This document shows, in pieces, positions 36,170 to 43,929 of a stretch of DNA of 57,419 bases. The DNA is from Paenibacillus lemnae (lineage in GTDB: Bacteria > Bacillota > Bacilli > Paenibacillales > Paenibacillaceae), in contig NZ_JABBPN010000023.1 of NCBI RefSeq assembly GCF_012933385.1, forward strand, positions 1 to 57,419, read 5' to 3'. Both the position numbers and the translations under genes were made by a program. Position 1 is the first letter of the stretch; each line of letters begins with the position of its first letter. The notes beneath the pieces were generated by a model. That model was given only the letters and a program-made list of their open reading frames with translations. It was not told where the DNA came from and did no database searches.

Positions 36170-36913
36170 ATGAAAATATCCTTATTTGTTACCTGTTTAA
36201 GCGACACACTGTTTCCCCGCGTCACGGAATCGATGGTGCGGCTTCTTGCCCGTTACGGCCTGCAGCTGGAGTTCCCTGAACTTCAAACTTGCTGCGGTCA
36301 GCCCGCTTATAACAGCGGATACTGGGATGAGGCGCGAGCAAGTGCCAAAACGATCCTTGACGCATTTGATGACAGTGATTTTGTTGTATCGCCTTCAGGC
36401 TCATGCACTTATATGGTTCATCATTACAGCAGCTTGTTTAAGGACGATCCGGTTTATTTACAAAAAGCAGAGCTTTTACAGAAAAAAACGTATGAATTCA
36501 GTCAATTTTTAGTTCAAGTGTTAGGTGTTACCGATGTCGGTGCGACATTTAAGCATAAAGTGACCTACCATCCTTCCTGTCACGGAAGCCGCCTGCTTGG
36601 TGTCAAAGAAGAGCCGATGGAGCTGCTGCGCAGTGTTAAGGGGCTGGAACTTGTCCCGCTGCCTTTTGCAGATGACTGCTGTGGATTCGGAGGTACTTTC
36701 GCTGTAAAAATGGCAGATATATCAGGAGCCATGGTTACAGAGAAGGTGGATCATATCGTCGAAACCGAAGCCTCCGTTCTTGCCGGTCTGGATATGGCTT
36801 GTCTGATGAACATTGCTGGCAACCTCCGCTATCGCGGGGAAAAGGTACGTGTCATGCATCTGGCAGAACTATTGTACGAAGGTCTGGAAGAGAAAGAGGT
36901 GAAACAGGCATGA
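36170..36913 (+). CDS. lutA: L-lactate utilisation protein LutA
   Basis: A subunit of the non-flavin L-lactate dehydrogenase complex LutABC, 247 residues. It contains two CCG domains with the cysteine-rich motif C-C-G-x-x-x: CCGQPAYNSG near 40 and CCGFGGTFAVK near 170, ligands for Fe-S clusters, and also VSPSGSCTYMVH. The start ATG 36170 has GGGGGG eight nt before it; a GTG at 36161 is unlikely. Its stop overlaps the lutB start (ATGA). It follows the DeoR gene by 24 nt, tying lactate oxidation to rhamnose breakdown. Confidence 0.93.
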   Translation: MKISLFVTCLSDTLFPRVTESMVRLLARYGLQLEFPELQTCCGQPAYNSGYWDEARASAKTILDAFDDSDFVVSPSGSCTYMVHHYSSLFKDDPVYLQKAELLQKKTYEFSQFLVQVLGVTDVGATFKHKVTYHPSCHGSRLLGVKEEPMELLRSVKGLELVPLPFADDCCGFGGTFAVKMADISGAMVTEKVDHIVETEASVLAGLDMACLMNIAGNLRYRGEKVRVMHLAELLYEGLEEKEVKQA

Positions 36914-38412
36914 GTACAGAGGGCAAGATGAGTGTAAAGAACCGGGCACGCCTGGCGCTGAACAATGATTTTTTGCGCAGTGCGGTCCGGTTTACGACAG
37001 AACGTCTGAGAAGCGGCAAGATTCAGGCATCTGCGGATCATGGCAGCTGGGATGAGTGGCGGGAACGAGGCAGACAGATCCGGCTCCACACGATCGCCAA
37101 TCTGGACTATTATTTAACCCAGTTTGCAGATAATGCGAGAGCTAATGGTGTACATGTACATTTTGCAGACACTGCAGAAGAAGCTGTACAGCTGTCTCTC
37201 AATATTGCCAAACAAAAGTCAGCCCAATCTGTCGTGAAGTCAAAATCGATGGTCTCCGAGGAACTTCATCTTAACAAAGCGCTGGAGTCGATCGGTGTGG
37301 AAGCGGTGGAAACGGATCTGGGTGAATACATCATTCAGCTGGCGGACGAAACACCGTCCCATATTATCATTCCTGCTATTCATAAAAACCGTTACCAGAT
37401 TGCAGATCTGCTCTCCAAAGAAGCAGGCGAAACTCTTCCGCCGGACACATCGATCCTAGCAGGATTCGTTAGAAACAAGCTTCGGGAAAAATTTCTCGAT
37501 GCAGAAATCGGGATGACGGGCTGCAACTTTGCGATCGCTGAGACAGGATCCATGGTGCTGTTCGAGAATGAAGGTAATGCAAGGATGGTAACAACCGTCC
37601 CGAAAACACAAATCACATTGATGGGCATGGAGCGGATCATTCCCTCATGGACTGATCTGGAAGTCATGGCTACCCTGCTGCCAAGGTCAGCAACGGGGCA
37701 GAAGCTCACCGTCTATATGTCTGGCATAACAGGACCCCGGCGGGATGAGGATGGGGACGGTCCGGATGAGATGCATATTATTATTTTGGACAACGGACGA
37801 TCCCTCCAGCTGGGTGATCCCGAGTTTCAGGAACTGCTGAATTGTATCCGCTGCGGAGCCTGCCTGAATGCCTGCCCGGTATACCGGCAAATTGGCGGCC
37901 ATGCCTATGGAGGTACGTACAGCGGACCGATCGGTGCGGTGCTGACTCCTGCTTTGAAAAAAAATGTTGCCGAATGGGATGATATTGCGAATGCGTCCAG
38001 CTTGTGCGGCGCTTGCTATGAAGCTTGTCCGGTTAAAATCCCGCTGCATGATATGCTGGTCTCTCTTCGCCGGCGCAAGGTAGAAGCTGGAAGAGGCAAT
38101 AAGCTGGAAGGTTTGGGCATGAAAGGGTTTGCCGCGATTATGAACAATTCCAAACGGTACCGGGCCGTCATTCGTCTGGGCAAGATTGGACAAAAGCTGG
38201 TCGCCCGTTCGGGTGAAATTCGACTGAAGGCGGGTCCTCTGAAAGGATGGAATACTTACAGGGTTACCCCTACGCTTCCCAAACATTCCTTCAGGGATAA
38301 GTGGCCAACACTGGAACAGGAAATCCGAGGGGGCCTGCAGAACATGCCGAGCGGCATGGAACAACGGCTGCAGAACATCATGAAAGATCGAAACAAGGGA
38401 GGCGGTTCATAA
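36910..38412 (+). CDS. lutB: L-lactate utilisation iron-sulfur protein LutB
   Basis: An iron-sulfur subunit of LutABC, 500 residues. The N-terminal LUD domain (with ETGSMVLFENEGNARMVTT near 220) is followed by two ferredoxin-type motifs, CIRCGACLNACPVYR near 312 and CGACYEACPVKIPLH near 366, for two 4Fe-4S clusters. The start ATG 36910 overlaps the lutA stop by 4 nt, with GAGGTG upstream; the longer frame from 36799 would read back into lutA. The lutC start overlaps the stop by one nt. Confidence 0.95.
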   Translation: MSTEGKMSVKNRARLALNNDFLRSAVRFTTERLRSGKIQASADHGSWDEWRERGRQIRLHTIANLDYYLTQFADNARANGVHVHFADTAEEAVQLSLNIAKQKSAQSVVKSKSMVSEELHLNKALESIGVEAVETDLGEYIIQLADETPSHIIIPAIHKNRYQIADLLSKEAGETLPPDTSILAGFVRNKLREKFLDAEIGMTGCNFAIAETGSMVLFENEGNARMVTTVPKTQITLMGMERIIPSWTDLEVMATLLPRSATGQKLTVYMSGITGPRRDEDGDGPDEMHIIILDNGRSLQLGDPEFQELLNCIRCGACLNACPVYRQIGGHAYGGTYSGPIGAVLTPALKKNVAEWDDIANASSLCGACYEACPVKIPLHDMLVSLRRRKVEAGRGNKLEGLGMKGFAAIMNNSKRYRAVIRLGKIGQKLVARSGEIRLKAGPLKGWNTYRVTPTLPKHSFRDKWPTLEQEIRGGLQNMPSGMEQRLQNIMKDRNKGGGS

Positions 38413-39146
38413 TGAGTTCTGATTCACATGAAGCATGGCTGGCAGAGCTGGAAGCGGCTTCGCGTCAGAAGCAGGAAACCTTTATGAACGGAATCGCTTC
38501 CAAGCTGAGAAGACCTCGGGTAACGAACAGGCCGGATCAGCCTTTCCGTGGTGCACCTGACTTTTGGGAATCCTTCCAATGGAGTTCTGAGGAGCGGATC
38601 AGCATGTTTACGCAGAATTTTCAAGCTGCCGGAGGTCATGTAATCCATGTTGCTGACGCTGTTCAGGCTGCTGATTTTATAACCAATAAAGCGGAGGAAA
38701 TGAAAGCAGCGCGATTGCTCATGCAGAATCAGCCTTCTCTTCTGGCTCTTGATCTTCAACAGAGGCTTTCTCAGGCTGAAATTTCTGTCTGGAATGATCA
38801 ACCGGAAACCGACTGGCGGGCGAAGGCCGCGGAAGCCGATTTCGGAATCGTGGAGGCAGATTATGCGGCAGCTTACACAGGCTCAATGACGGTAATGTCT
38901 TCCGCGAACAAAGGAAGGTCGGTGAGCCTTTTGCCAACAGTGCTCATCGCAATCATACCAGTAGACCGTCTTAAAACACGTCTTGGTGAAATCATGTCTG
39001 ACTTTGACGCAGCAGGCCGTGAGGGTCTGCCGGCCGGCATTCATTTTATATCTGGACCCAGCCGCTCAGCAGACATTGAGAACGATTTGACGATTGGTGT
39101 TCATGGACCGGGGATTGTATATGCCGTTCTGGTCGACAGCTGGTGA
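38412..39146 (+). CDS. lutC: L-lactate utilisation protein LutC
   Basis: The third LutABC subunit, 244 residues, with a LUD domain. Family motifs include VEADYAAAYTGSMTVMS and the C-terminal SGPSRSADIENDLTIGVHGP. With LutA and LutB it oxidises L-lactate to pyruvate. ATG 38412 has GGGAGGCGG about eight nt upstream and overlaps the lutB stop by one nt; the longer frame from 38301 would sit inside lutB. It ends the operon, followed by a terminator. Confidence 0.94.
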   Translation: MSSDSHEAWLAELEAASRQKQETFMNGIASKLRRPRVTNRPDQPFRGAPDFWESFQWSSEERISMFTQNFQAAGGHVIHVADAVQAADFITNKAEEMKAARLLMQNQPSLLALDLQQRLSQAEISVWNDQPETDWRAKAAEADFGIVEADYAAAYTGSMTVMSSANKGRSVSLLPTVLIAIIPVDRLKTRLGEIMSDFDAAGREGLPAGIHFISGPSRSADIENDLTIGVHGPGIVYAVLVDSW

Positions 39147-39166
39147 ATAAATTGAAGTTTTTTTGA

Positions 39167-39213
39167 AAAAGCCTTGTTCCCTTGAATTCAACCTAGGGGC
39201 AAGGCTTTTGTCT
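39167..39213 (+). terminator. terminator after lutC
   Basis: A 10-bp stem, AAAAGCCTTG with CAAGGCTTTT (39167-39176 with 39200-39209), is flanked by T's. Confidence 0.85.
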
Positions 39214-39373
39214 ATTATTCATGAGGATGATGTTTCACGGGTTTGCGGTCCAGCGTTTTCCGATGTCCAAAGTGGTGTAAAAGGTACCATGAAGTGCAAA
39301 GCTTAATACCGCTTCAACGTACGGACACCGTGTACGAAAGACTTGCTTGGAAAAGGGAATAGGGGGAGCGGGA

Positions 39374-39424
39374 ATGGGAAAACTTTTACGAAGACACATC
39401 ATCTTGAGTGAGGACAAGCCATGA
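39374..39424 (+). CDS. possible 16-aa leader peptide coupled to the murE paralogue
   Basis: A minute open frame, MGKLLRRHIILSEDKP, has a strong GGGGGAGCGG ribosome binding site. Its TGA overlaps the murE-like ATG as ATGA, giving translational coupling. It may be a leader peptide or chance. The remainder of the 39214-39420 gap holds no other recognised feature. Confidence 0.3.
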   Translation: MGKLLRRHIILSEDKP

Positions 39425-40902
39425 AACTAAACCAATTATTAAAGGGGATTTTATTTAAACAGATTACAGGAAATGAAGAGACGGAAATTAGCTGCATTCA
39501 CACAGATTCAAGAAGTGTAAAGCCTGGCAGCTTGTTTATATGTCTGTCGGGATTTAAAGCGGATGGTCATCAATTTGCACAGCAAGCGATTCAAAATGGT
39601 GCGTCGGCAGTCATGGTTGAAAAGCCTCTGCCCGGCGTCCCTGATGGGGTGACGGTTATTACCGTGCCTGAAACGAAGCGCGTGCTGCCGATAGTCGCCA
39701 GCACTTTTTATGATCATCCTTCATGTAAACTCCGTATGATCGGAATCACGGGCACGAACGGAAAAACGACCACCTCGCACATGGTAGAACATATATTAAA
39801 CAAGTCGGGATGCAGTACCGGGCTGATTGGAACCCTGTATATGAAACACGGAGAGCTGCAGGTACCAACTGTCAATACGACGCCGGATCCCATCAAGCTG
39901 CAGGGATTTCTAAGATTGATTGCTGACCGGGGAGGCCGCTGTGCGGTTCTGGAGGTTTCTTCTCACGGCCTGGACATGGGCAGGGTAACAGGGTGCGGCT
40001 TTCATACGGCAGTATTTACGAATTTATCTCATGATCATCTGGACTTTCACCACCATATGGACGATTATCGTCAATCCAAAGAGATCTTGTTCTCGAGACT
40101 GGGGAACAGCGCAGATGATATGCTTAAAACCGCCATTCTGAATGGAGATGACGAGTCCTCATCCTATTATGCTAACAGAACTTCAGCTCAGGTATTGTCT
40201 TATGGACTGAACTCAGGTAATCATATTCGGGGCTTGGATGTGAGATGCAGCGGATCTCATCAACAATTTCTAATCAAGACCTATGATGGTGAACATCATT
40301 CTGTAACATTAAGGATGCCGGGTATTCATAATGTATATAATGCACTCGCTGCGGCTGCAGTATGTTTTTGCGAGGGAATGTCATGGGAAGATATAGTCAG
40401 CGGACTAGAGACGTTTGAGGGAATTCCGGGGCGATTTGAAGATATCTCCTCCGCAAGTTCATTTCAAGTAACGGTGGATTATGCACATAATCCTGGAGGG
40501 TTAAGAGCTGCACTCATAACTGCACGCGACGTGACAAAAGGGAAAGTGATTTGTGTGATGGGCTGCCGTGGAGAGCGGGATAAGCTTAAACGTCCCATCA
40601 TGGCGGGAATCGCCGCCGATTTGGCAGATCATGTAATTTTTACCTCGGATAATTCCTATGCCGAGGATATCGAGAACATTTTTAATGATATGAAACAGGG
40701 ATTAGAACGGGCTAAAATGGACCACATCCAGTTTATTAAAGACCGGAAAGAAGCGATTCAGCAGGCAGTTTCGAGTGCAGCAGCAGGAGATCGTGTCGTG
40801 ATCACAGGCAGAGGACATGAAAAAGAACTAGTTACAGGTTCTGCTGTACAAAAGGCAAGTGATGCTGATTTGGTTAAGGAATGCATGCATTGTAATACTT
40901 GA
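39421..40902 (+). CDS. MurE paralogue with altered specificity motif
   Basis: A Mur ligase of 493 residues that resembles UDP-MurNAc-tripeptide synthetase. It has the N-terminal SCIHTDSRSVKPG, P-loop GTNGKTTT (111-118), VSSHGLDMGRV, TNLSHDHLDFH, DYAHNPGGLRAAL and a CRGERDKLKRP motif. The four-residue DNPR motif that reads meso-DAP in ordinary MurE is replaced by DNSY (410-413, SDNSYAEDI), so the added amino acid is probably not meso-DAP. It is not in the dcw cluster, so it is a second Mur ligase, perhaps for a minor wall component or a soluble peptide. Its start ATG overlaps the leader frame. A terminator follows. Confidence 0.85.
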   Translation: MKLNQLLKGILFKQITGNEETEISCIHTDSRSVKPGSLFICLSGFKADGHQFAQQAIQNGASAVMVEKPLPGVPDGVTVITVPETKRVLPIVASTFYDHPSCKLRMIGITGTNGKTTTSHMVEHILNKSGCSTGLIGTLYMKHGELQVPTVNTTPDPIKLQGFLRLIADRGGRCAVLEVSSHGLDMGRVTGCGFHTAVFTNLSHDHLDFHHHMDDYRQSKEILFSRLGNSADDMLKTAILNGDDESSSYYANRTSAQVLSYGLNSGNHIRGLDVRCSGSHQQFLIKTYDGEHHSVTLRMPGIHNVYNALAAAAVCFCEGMSWEDIVSGLETFEGIPGRFEDISSASSFQVTVDYAHNPGGLRAALITARDVTKGKVICVMGCRGERDKLKRPIMAGIAADLADHVIFTSDNSYAEDIENIFNDMKQGLERAKMDHIQFIKDRKEAIQQAVSSAAAGDRVVITGRGHEKELVTGSAVQKASDADLVKECMHCNT

Positions 40903-40935
40903 GAAGAAGCTGCCGATTAACGGCGGCTTCTTTGA
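40902..40935 (+). terminator. terminator after the murE paralogue
   Basis: A GAAGC-TGCCG / CGGC-GGCTTC stem around loop ATTAA is followed by a short T stretch. Confidence 0.7.
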
Positions 40936-40984
40936 GTGTTATTGAGGGTAATATTTCACAAACACATGCTCGGGAGGTTAGAAT

Positions 40985-42079
40985 ATGATGTTCAAAAAAT
41001 GGGCTTTGGTCATGTCTGCCATCTTCTTGCTCAGTGCATGTTCATCGCCAAACGGAAACAACCAGTCCTTGGAATCACCTGCACCTGCGGCGCCATCACC
41101 ACAGGAAGATGAAAATCTGTCTTACAGTGTTATCGCTGAACAGCTTCAAATTCCTTGGTCTATCCAGTTCAGCGGGGAAGAGGCGTATATTAGTGAAAGA
41201 GAGGGACATATTGTGTCCGTGATTGAAGAAGTGACAAAACGGCTGCCCGTCAACACGAAACAGGCTGTGAAGGCGGTTGGGGAAGGAGGATTTCTCGGGA
41301 TTGTCCTGGACCCGGATTTCACAGACAACAGACAAGCCTATGCTTATCATTCTTACGACAAGGAAGGACAGACTTTCAATCGTGTTATTCTTATCAAGCA
41401 GCAGTTGGAGTCATGGGAAGAGGTGAAGGCATTGATTGAGGATATCCCCGGATCCAATGTTCATAATGGAGGCAGAATGGCGTGGGGACCAGACGGAAAG
41501 CTGTATATTACGACAGGAGATGCGGGTAAAGGGGAAATGGCTCAGGACCCCGGCAGCCTCGGCGGTAAAATTTTAAGAATGAATCCGGACGGTTCGATCC
41601 CTGAGGATAACCCCTCTGCGGATTCCTATGTTTATTCACTTGGTCACCGAAATTCCCAGGGGCTGGCTTGGAGTGAGGACGGCACGATGTATAATGCGGA
41701 ACATGGTCCGTCAGGCACACCCGGAGGACATGATGAAATTAACGAAATCCGAAAGGGTGAAAATTACGGGTGGCCGACCGTTATTGGAGACGAAGAAGCT
41801 GAAGGTACAGTGAGGCCATTGTATCATACAGGGGAGAAGGCAATCGCTCCATCGGGTATCGCATTTGAACAGGATGACCAGCTGCTTGTCGCAGGTTTAA
41901 GGGGCGAGGCGTTATTCCGTTATCATGTGCAGGACAATCGGCTGGAGACTGTATTGGACGGCGTGGGCAGGATCCGTGACGTGCATTTACACAATGACAG
42001 CATCTATATCATTACGAATAATACCGATGGACGGGGCTCGCCGTCTGAACAGGATGACCGGCTGCTTTTGCTGAAATAA
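40985..42079 (+). CDS. PQQ-dependent sugar dehydrogenase-like lipoprotein
   Basis: An exported protein of 364 residues in the glucose/sorbosone dehydrogenase (GSDH) beta-propeller family. The signal peptide ends with the lipobox LLSAC (Cys at about 20). The mature part begins with an Asn/Pro-rich linker. Visible propeller motifs are YISEREGH, GGFLGIVLDPDF, NVHNGGRMAWGPDGKLYITTGD, LGHRNSQGLAWSEDG and GGHDEINEI, typical of GSDH. It oxidises aldoses or acts as a sugar sensor. The start follows GGGAGG. Confidence 0.88.
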   Translation: MMFKKWALVMSAIFLLSACSSPNGNNQSLESPAPAAPSPQEDENLSYSVIAEQLQIPWSIQFSGEEAYISEREGHIVSVIEEVTKRLPVNTKQAVKAVGEGGFLGIVLDPDFTDNRQAYAYHSYDKEGQTFNRVILIKQQLESWEEVKALIEDIPGSNVHNGGRMAWGPDGKLYITTGDAGKGEMAQDPGSLGGKILRMNPDGSIPEDNPSADSYVYSLGHRNSQGLAWSEDGTMYNAEHGPSGTPGGHDEINEIRKGENYGWPTVIGDEEAEGTVRPLYHTGEKAIAPSGIAFEQDDQLLVAGLRGEALFRYHVQDNRLETVLDGVGRIRDVHLHNDSIYIITNNTDGRGSPSEQDDRLLLLK

Positions 42080-42188
42080 AAATTTGCCTCATCGAAATTC
42101 CAGTCTGATTAATTATGTTGTAAAGGTTTAATAGTATTAGATAGCCTCACATGAGGAGGCGCAATGACCAGAAGGGAGTGTTACTTTT

Positions 42189-42527
42189 ATGTCAACGATC
42201 TCACCGGATAAAATGAAGCAGTGCATGGATGAATGTCTGCGATGTATGCAGGCTTGTAATCACTGTTACACCTCATGTCTTGAAGAAGAGAATCTGAAGA
42301 TGATGAAAGAATGTATCCGACTGGACCGCGAATGTGCAGATCTTTGCGAATTTGCTGCTCATGCCATATCGATAAACAGCTCCTACATTTCTCAGATTTG
42401 TGAAGCTTGTGCCGAGATGTGCGAGAAGTGCGGCAATGAATGCAAAAAGCATGATCATGATCACTGCCAGCAGTGCGCCGAAGCCTGTTTCCGCTGTGCG
42501 GAAGCCTGCCGCGCGATGGTCGCATAA
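42189..42527 (+). CDS. yhjQ: four-helix copper-storage protein (Csp3-like)
   Basis: A cytosolic Cys-rich four-helix bundle of 112 residues and 19 cysteines in CxxxC and CxxC patterns. The sites include CMDECLRCMQACNHC at the start and CQQCAEACFRCAEAC at the end, which line the bundle core and bind many Cu(I) ions. It matches the Csp family, to which B. subtilis YhjQ belongs. GAAGGGAG precedes the ATG. The gene is monocistronic and followed by a terminator. Confidence 0.9.
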   Translation: MSTISPDKMKQCMDECLRCMQACNHCYTSCLEEENLKMMKECIRLDRECADLCEFAAHAISINSSYISQICEACAEMCEKCGNECKKHDHDHCQQCAEACFRCAEACRAMVA

Positions 42528-42539
42528 TTATAACCTCTT

Positions 42540-42583
42540 TAAACTGTCCGGCATGCGATTCATCGCAGCCGGGCAGTTTTTTG
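42540..42583 (+). terminator. terminator after the copper-storage gene
   Basis: AAACTGTCCGGC pairs with GCCGGGCAGTTT (one G-U pair), followed by six T. Confidence 0.85.
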
Positions 42584-42630
42584 TGTTTTATATAATGAAA
42601 TTTAGATAATACCTTCTACAGCGGAGGTGA

Positions 42631-42734
42631 CAAGTGATTCTGGAGAAGCGTCAGCGTTCGCATTTGTCTCCAAAATGTTACTACAGACTATAATTCAAGC
42701 GTTTTGGAGACAAGAGCGATCGGAGGAACACTTG
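42631..42734 (+). repeat. structured intergenic element, copy B
   Basis: The same three-stem layout as copy A at 21515-21624. The outer stem is CAAGTG with CACTTG. The middle stem is CGTTCGC with GCGATCG (one T-T mismatch). The inner stem is 14 bp (42664-42677 with 42700-42713). TCTGGAGAAGCG and ATAATTCAA are unpaired. Outer and inner stems differ from copy A yet remain paired. It lies in the 460-bp gap before the NlpC/P60 gene. Confidence 0.75.
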
Positions 42735-42804
42735 CCATCGCAGCCACCACGAAAGGTAATTTTTAATTTCATTTTATGCATTACAGTTTTGTCACAAAAA
42801 AAGA

Positions 42805-42834
42805 TTGACAGCTCGTCCTGGAATATACTACATT
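42805..42834 (+). promoter_or_regulatory. promoter of the riboswitch and NlpC/P60 gene
   Basis: TTGACA (42805-42810) and TACATT (42829-42834) are spaced by 18 nt and lie just upstream of the riboswitch aptamer. Confidence 0.6.
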
Positions 42835-42857
42835 TATGAGAGAGTTACAAAAACTTA

Positions 42858-42982
42858 ATCATTATGCCGAATTTCGACTTGAAAACGGGGGAACCACAAC
42901 CGGGTGAATTATTCTTGTTACAGAGGGAATATAGGGGACCCTTAACCGAACCCTTAGCTAACTCCGTAGGCACCGAAGGGAG
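42858..42982 (+). ncRNA. c-di-AMP (ydaO/yuaA) riboswitch
   Basis: A ydaO/yuaA-type aptamer. Conserved pieces in order are TGCCGAATTTCG, GGGGGAACCACA, GGGTGAATT, ACCCTTAACCGAACCC, AGCTAACTCCGTAGGCA and GAAGGGAG. P1 is TGCC with GGCA. The 3' GAAGGG can pair with CCCTT of ACCCTT, as in the family pseudoknot. It precedes a wall hydrolase, a usual target of these riboswitches. The terminal GAAGGGAG is also the gene's ribosome binding site, only six nt before the TTG start, so direct translational control is possible. No terminator lies between aptamer and gene. Confidence 0.92.
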
Positions 42983-42988
42983 CACAAC

Positions 42989-43465
42989 TTGTTGAAGAAG
43001 CTGCTATTATCCGTACTAGGTTCAGCACTCATCTTTTCTTCAGTATCGGCAACCGCATTTGCTGATCAACCCCGGCTTCAGGCTGAGGTTACAAAAGTAG
43101 TAGGAACTCCTTATAAATGGGGCGGCACCACGGTTAAAGGATTTGACTGCTCCGGTTTCATTTTGTACATATTCAGTAAATATAATTTAGAATTGCCCCG
43201 TACTTCAGCTGCACAGTCCAAAGCGGGTGAACATGTAGATCCTGACAATTTACGGACAGGTGATCTCGTCTTTTTTAATACCAGCGGCAAGGGAGTCTCC
43301 CATGCAGGTATTTATGTCGGAAACGGACAATTCGCTCATGCTTCTACGAGCAGAGGTGTCAGAATCAGCAAGTTGAGTGAGTCTTATTATGCGAGCCGTT
43401 TTGTCACAGCTCGTCGTGTCATCAGCCAAGAGGATTATGTTAAGATGGTCGGCGAGGTCAGCTAG
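42989..43465 (+). CDS. NlpC/P60 endopeptidase, riboswitch-controlled
   Basis: A secreted peptidoglycan endopeptidase of 158 residues. It has a signal peptide (KKLLLSVLGSALIFSSVSATAFA, cleavage near AFA-DQ). The NlpC/P60 catalytic domain has the nucleophile Cys in GFDCSGFILYIF near 54, the His in VSHAGIYVG near 105, and FAHASTSRG near 117, which provides the third residue. The TTG start is fixed by GAAGGGAG (the riboswitch 3' end). It has no SH3 or LysM domain and is monocistronic. Wall remodelling under c-di-AMP control is the inferred role. Confidence 0.92.
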   Translation: MLKKLLLSVLGSALIFSSVSATAFADQPRLQAEVTKVVGTPYKWGGTTVKGFDCSGFILYIFSKYNLELPRTSAAQSKAGEHVDPDNLRTGDLVFFNTSGKGVSHAGIYVGNGQFAHASTSRGVRISKLSESYYASRFVTARRVISQEDYVKMVGEVS

Positions 43466-43476
43466 TAAACAAAGTA

Positions 43477-43508
43477 AAAAACCTGCGATGAATTTCGCAG
43501 GTTTTTTG
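43477..43508 (+). terminator. terminator after the NlpC/P60 gene
   Basis: AAAACCTGCGA pairs with TCGCAGGTTTT around a short loop, followed by T's. Confidence 0.88.
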
Positions 43509-43539
43509 TGTATAGTGGACAACAGGAGGTGCATTAACC

Positions 43540-43929
43540 TTGTTCAAATTTTGGAAGAACCGCACCCTAAAACGAAGCTCTGCATTAAAACCGGATCATT
43601 ACCGGCTTAAGACTGAAAAGAGAGAAGGAGAGCGAACACTGCTCCTTGTCAAAGGAGAACATCAGCGTTCCGTCGTTCCTGAAGCCGGAGTGACGATTCT
43701 GCAGCATGCCGAGAATAATGAAGTGGAATGGAACTCATTTTGCAAAAGAGGAACTTGTGCCAGATGCCGCTGTGAGATCACAGAAGGTATCGGTCTGCTG
43801 TCAGAACCGAATGAAGCAGAACAAGCCCGTTTGGATCCTGAAGAAATTGAAGAAGGATACCGTCTGGGATGCCAGACGACAGTTACCGAAAGTGGTGACA
43901 TTACAATCAAGCATGCGCCCTATTTCTAA
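43540..43929 (+). CDS. 2Fe-2S ferredoxin
   Basis: A 129-residue plant-type 2Fe-2S ferredoxin. The cluster cysteines are in CKRGTCARC (C-x4-C-x2-C, residues about 68-76), with a fourth Cys in YRLGCQTTV. The N-terminal 25 residues are basic (FKFWKNRTLKRSSALK). No partner reductase is adjacent. The TTG start has AGGAGGTG about 10 nt upstream. Its stop overlaps the convergent gene by 4 nt. Confidence 0.88.
   Translation: MFKFWKNRTLKRSSALKPDHYRLKTEKREGERTLLLVKGEHQRSVVPEAGVTILQHAENNEVEWNSFCKRGTCARCRCEITEGIGLLSEPNEAEQARLDPEEIEEGYRLGCQTTVTESGDITIKHAPYF

Noticed and set aside
39214..39420. Minus-strand 60-aa gene between lutC and the murE paralogue
   Set aside because: There is no ribosome binding site and no recognisable sequence. 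The region looks like a leader of the murE paralogue.
42627..42839. Small protein gene in the gap before the riboswitch
   Set aside because: The frame runs through structured element B and the promoter; codon use is not gene-like.
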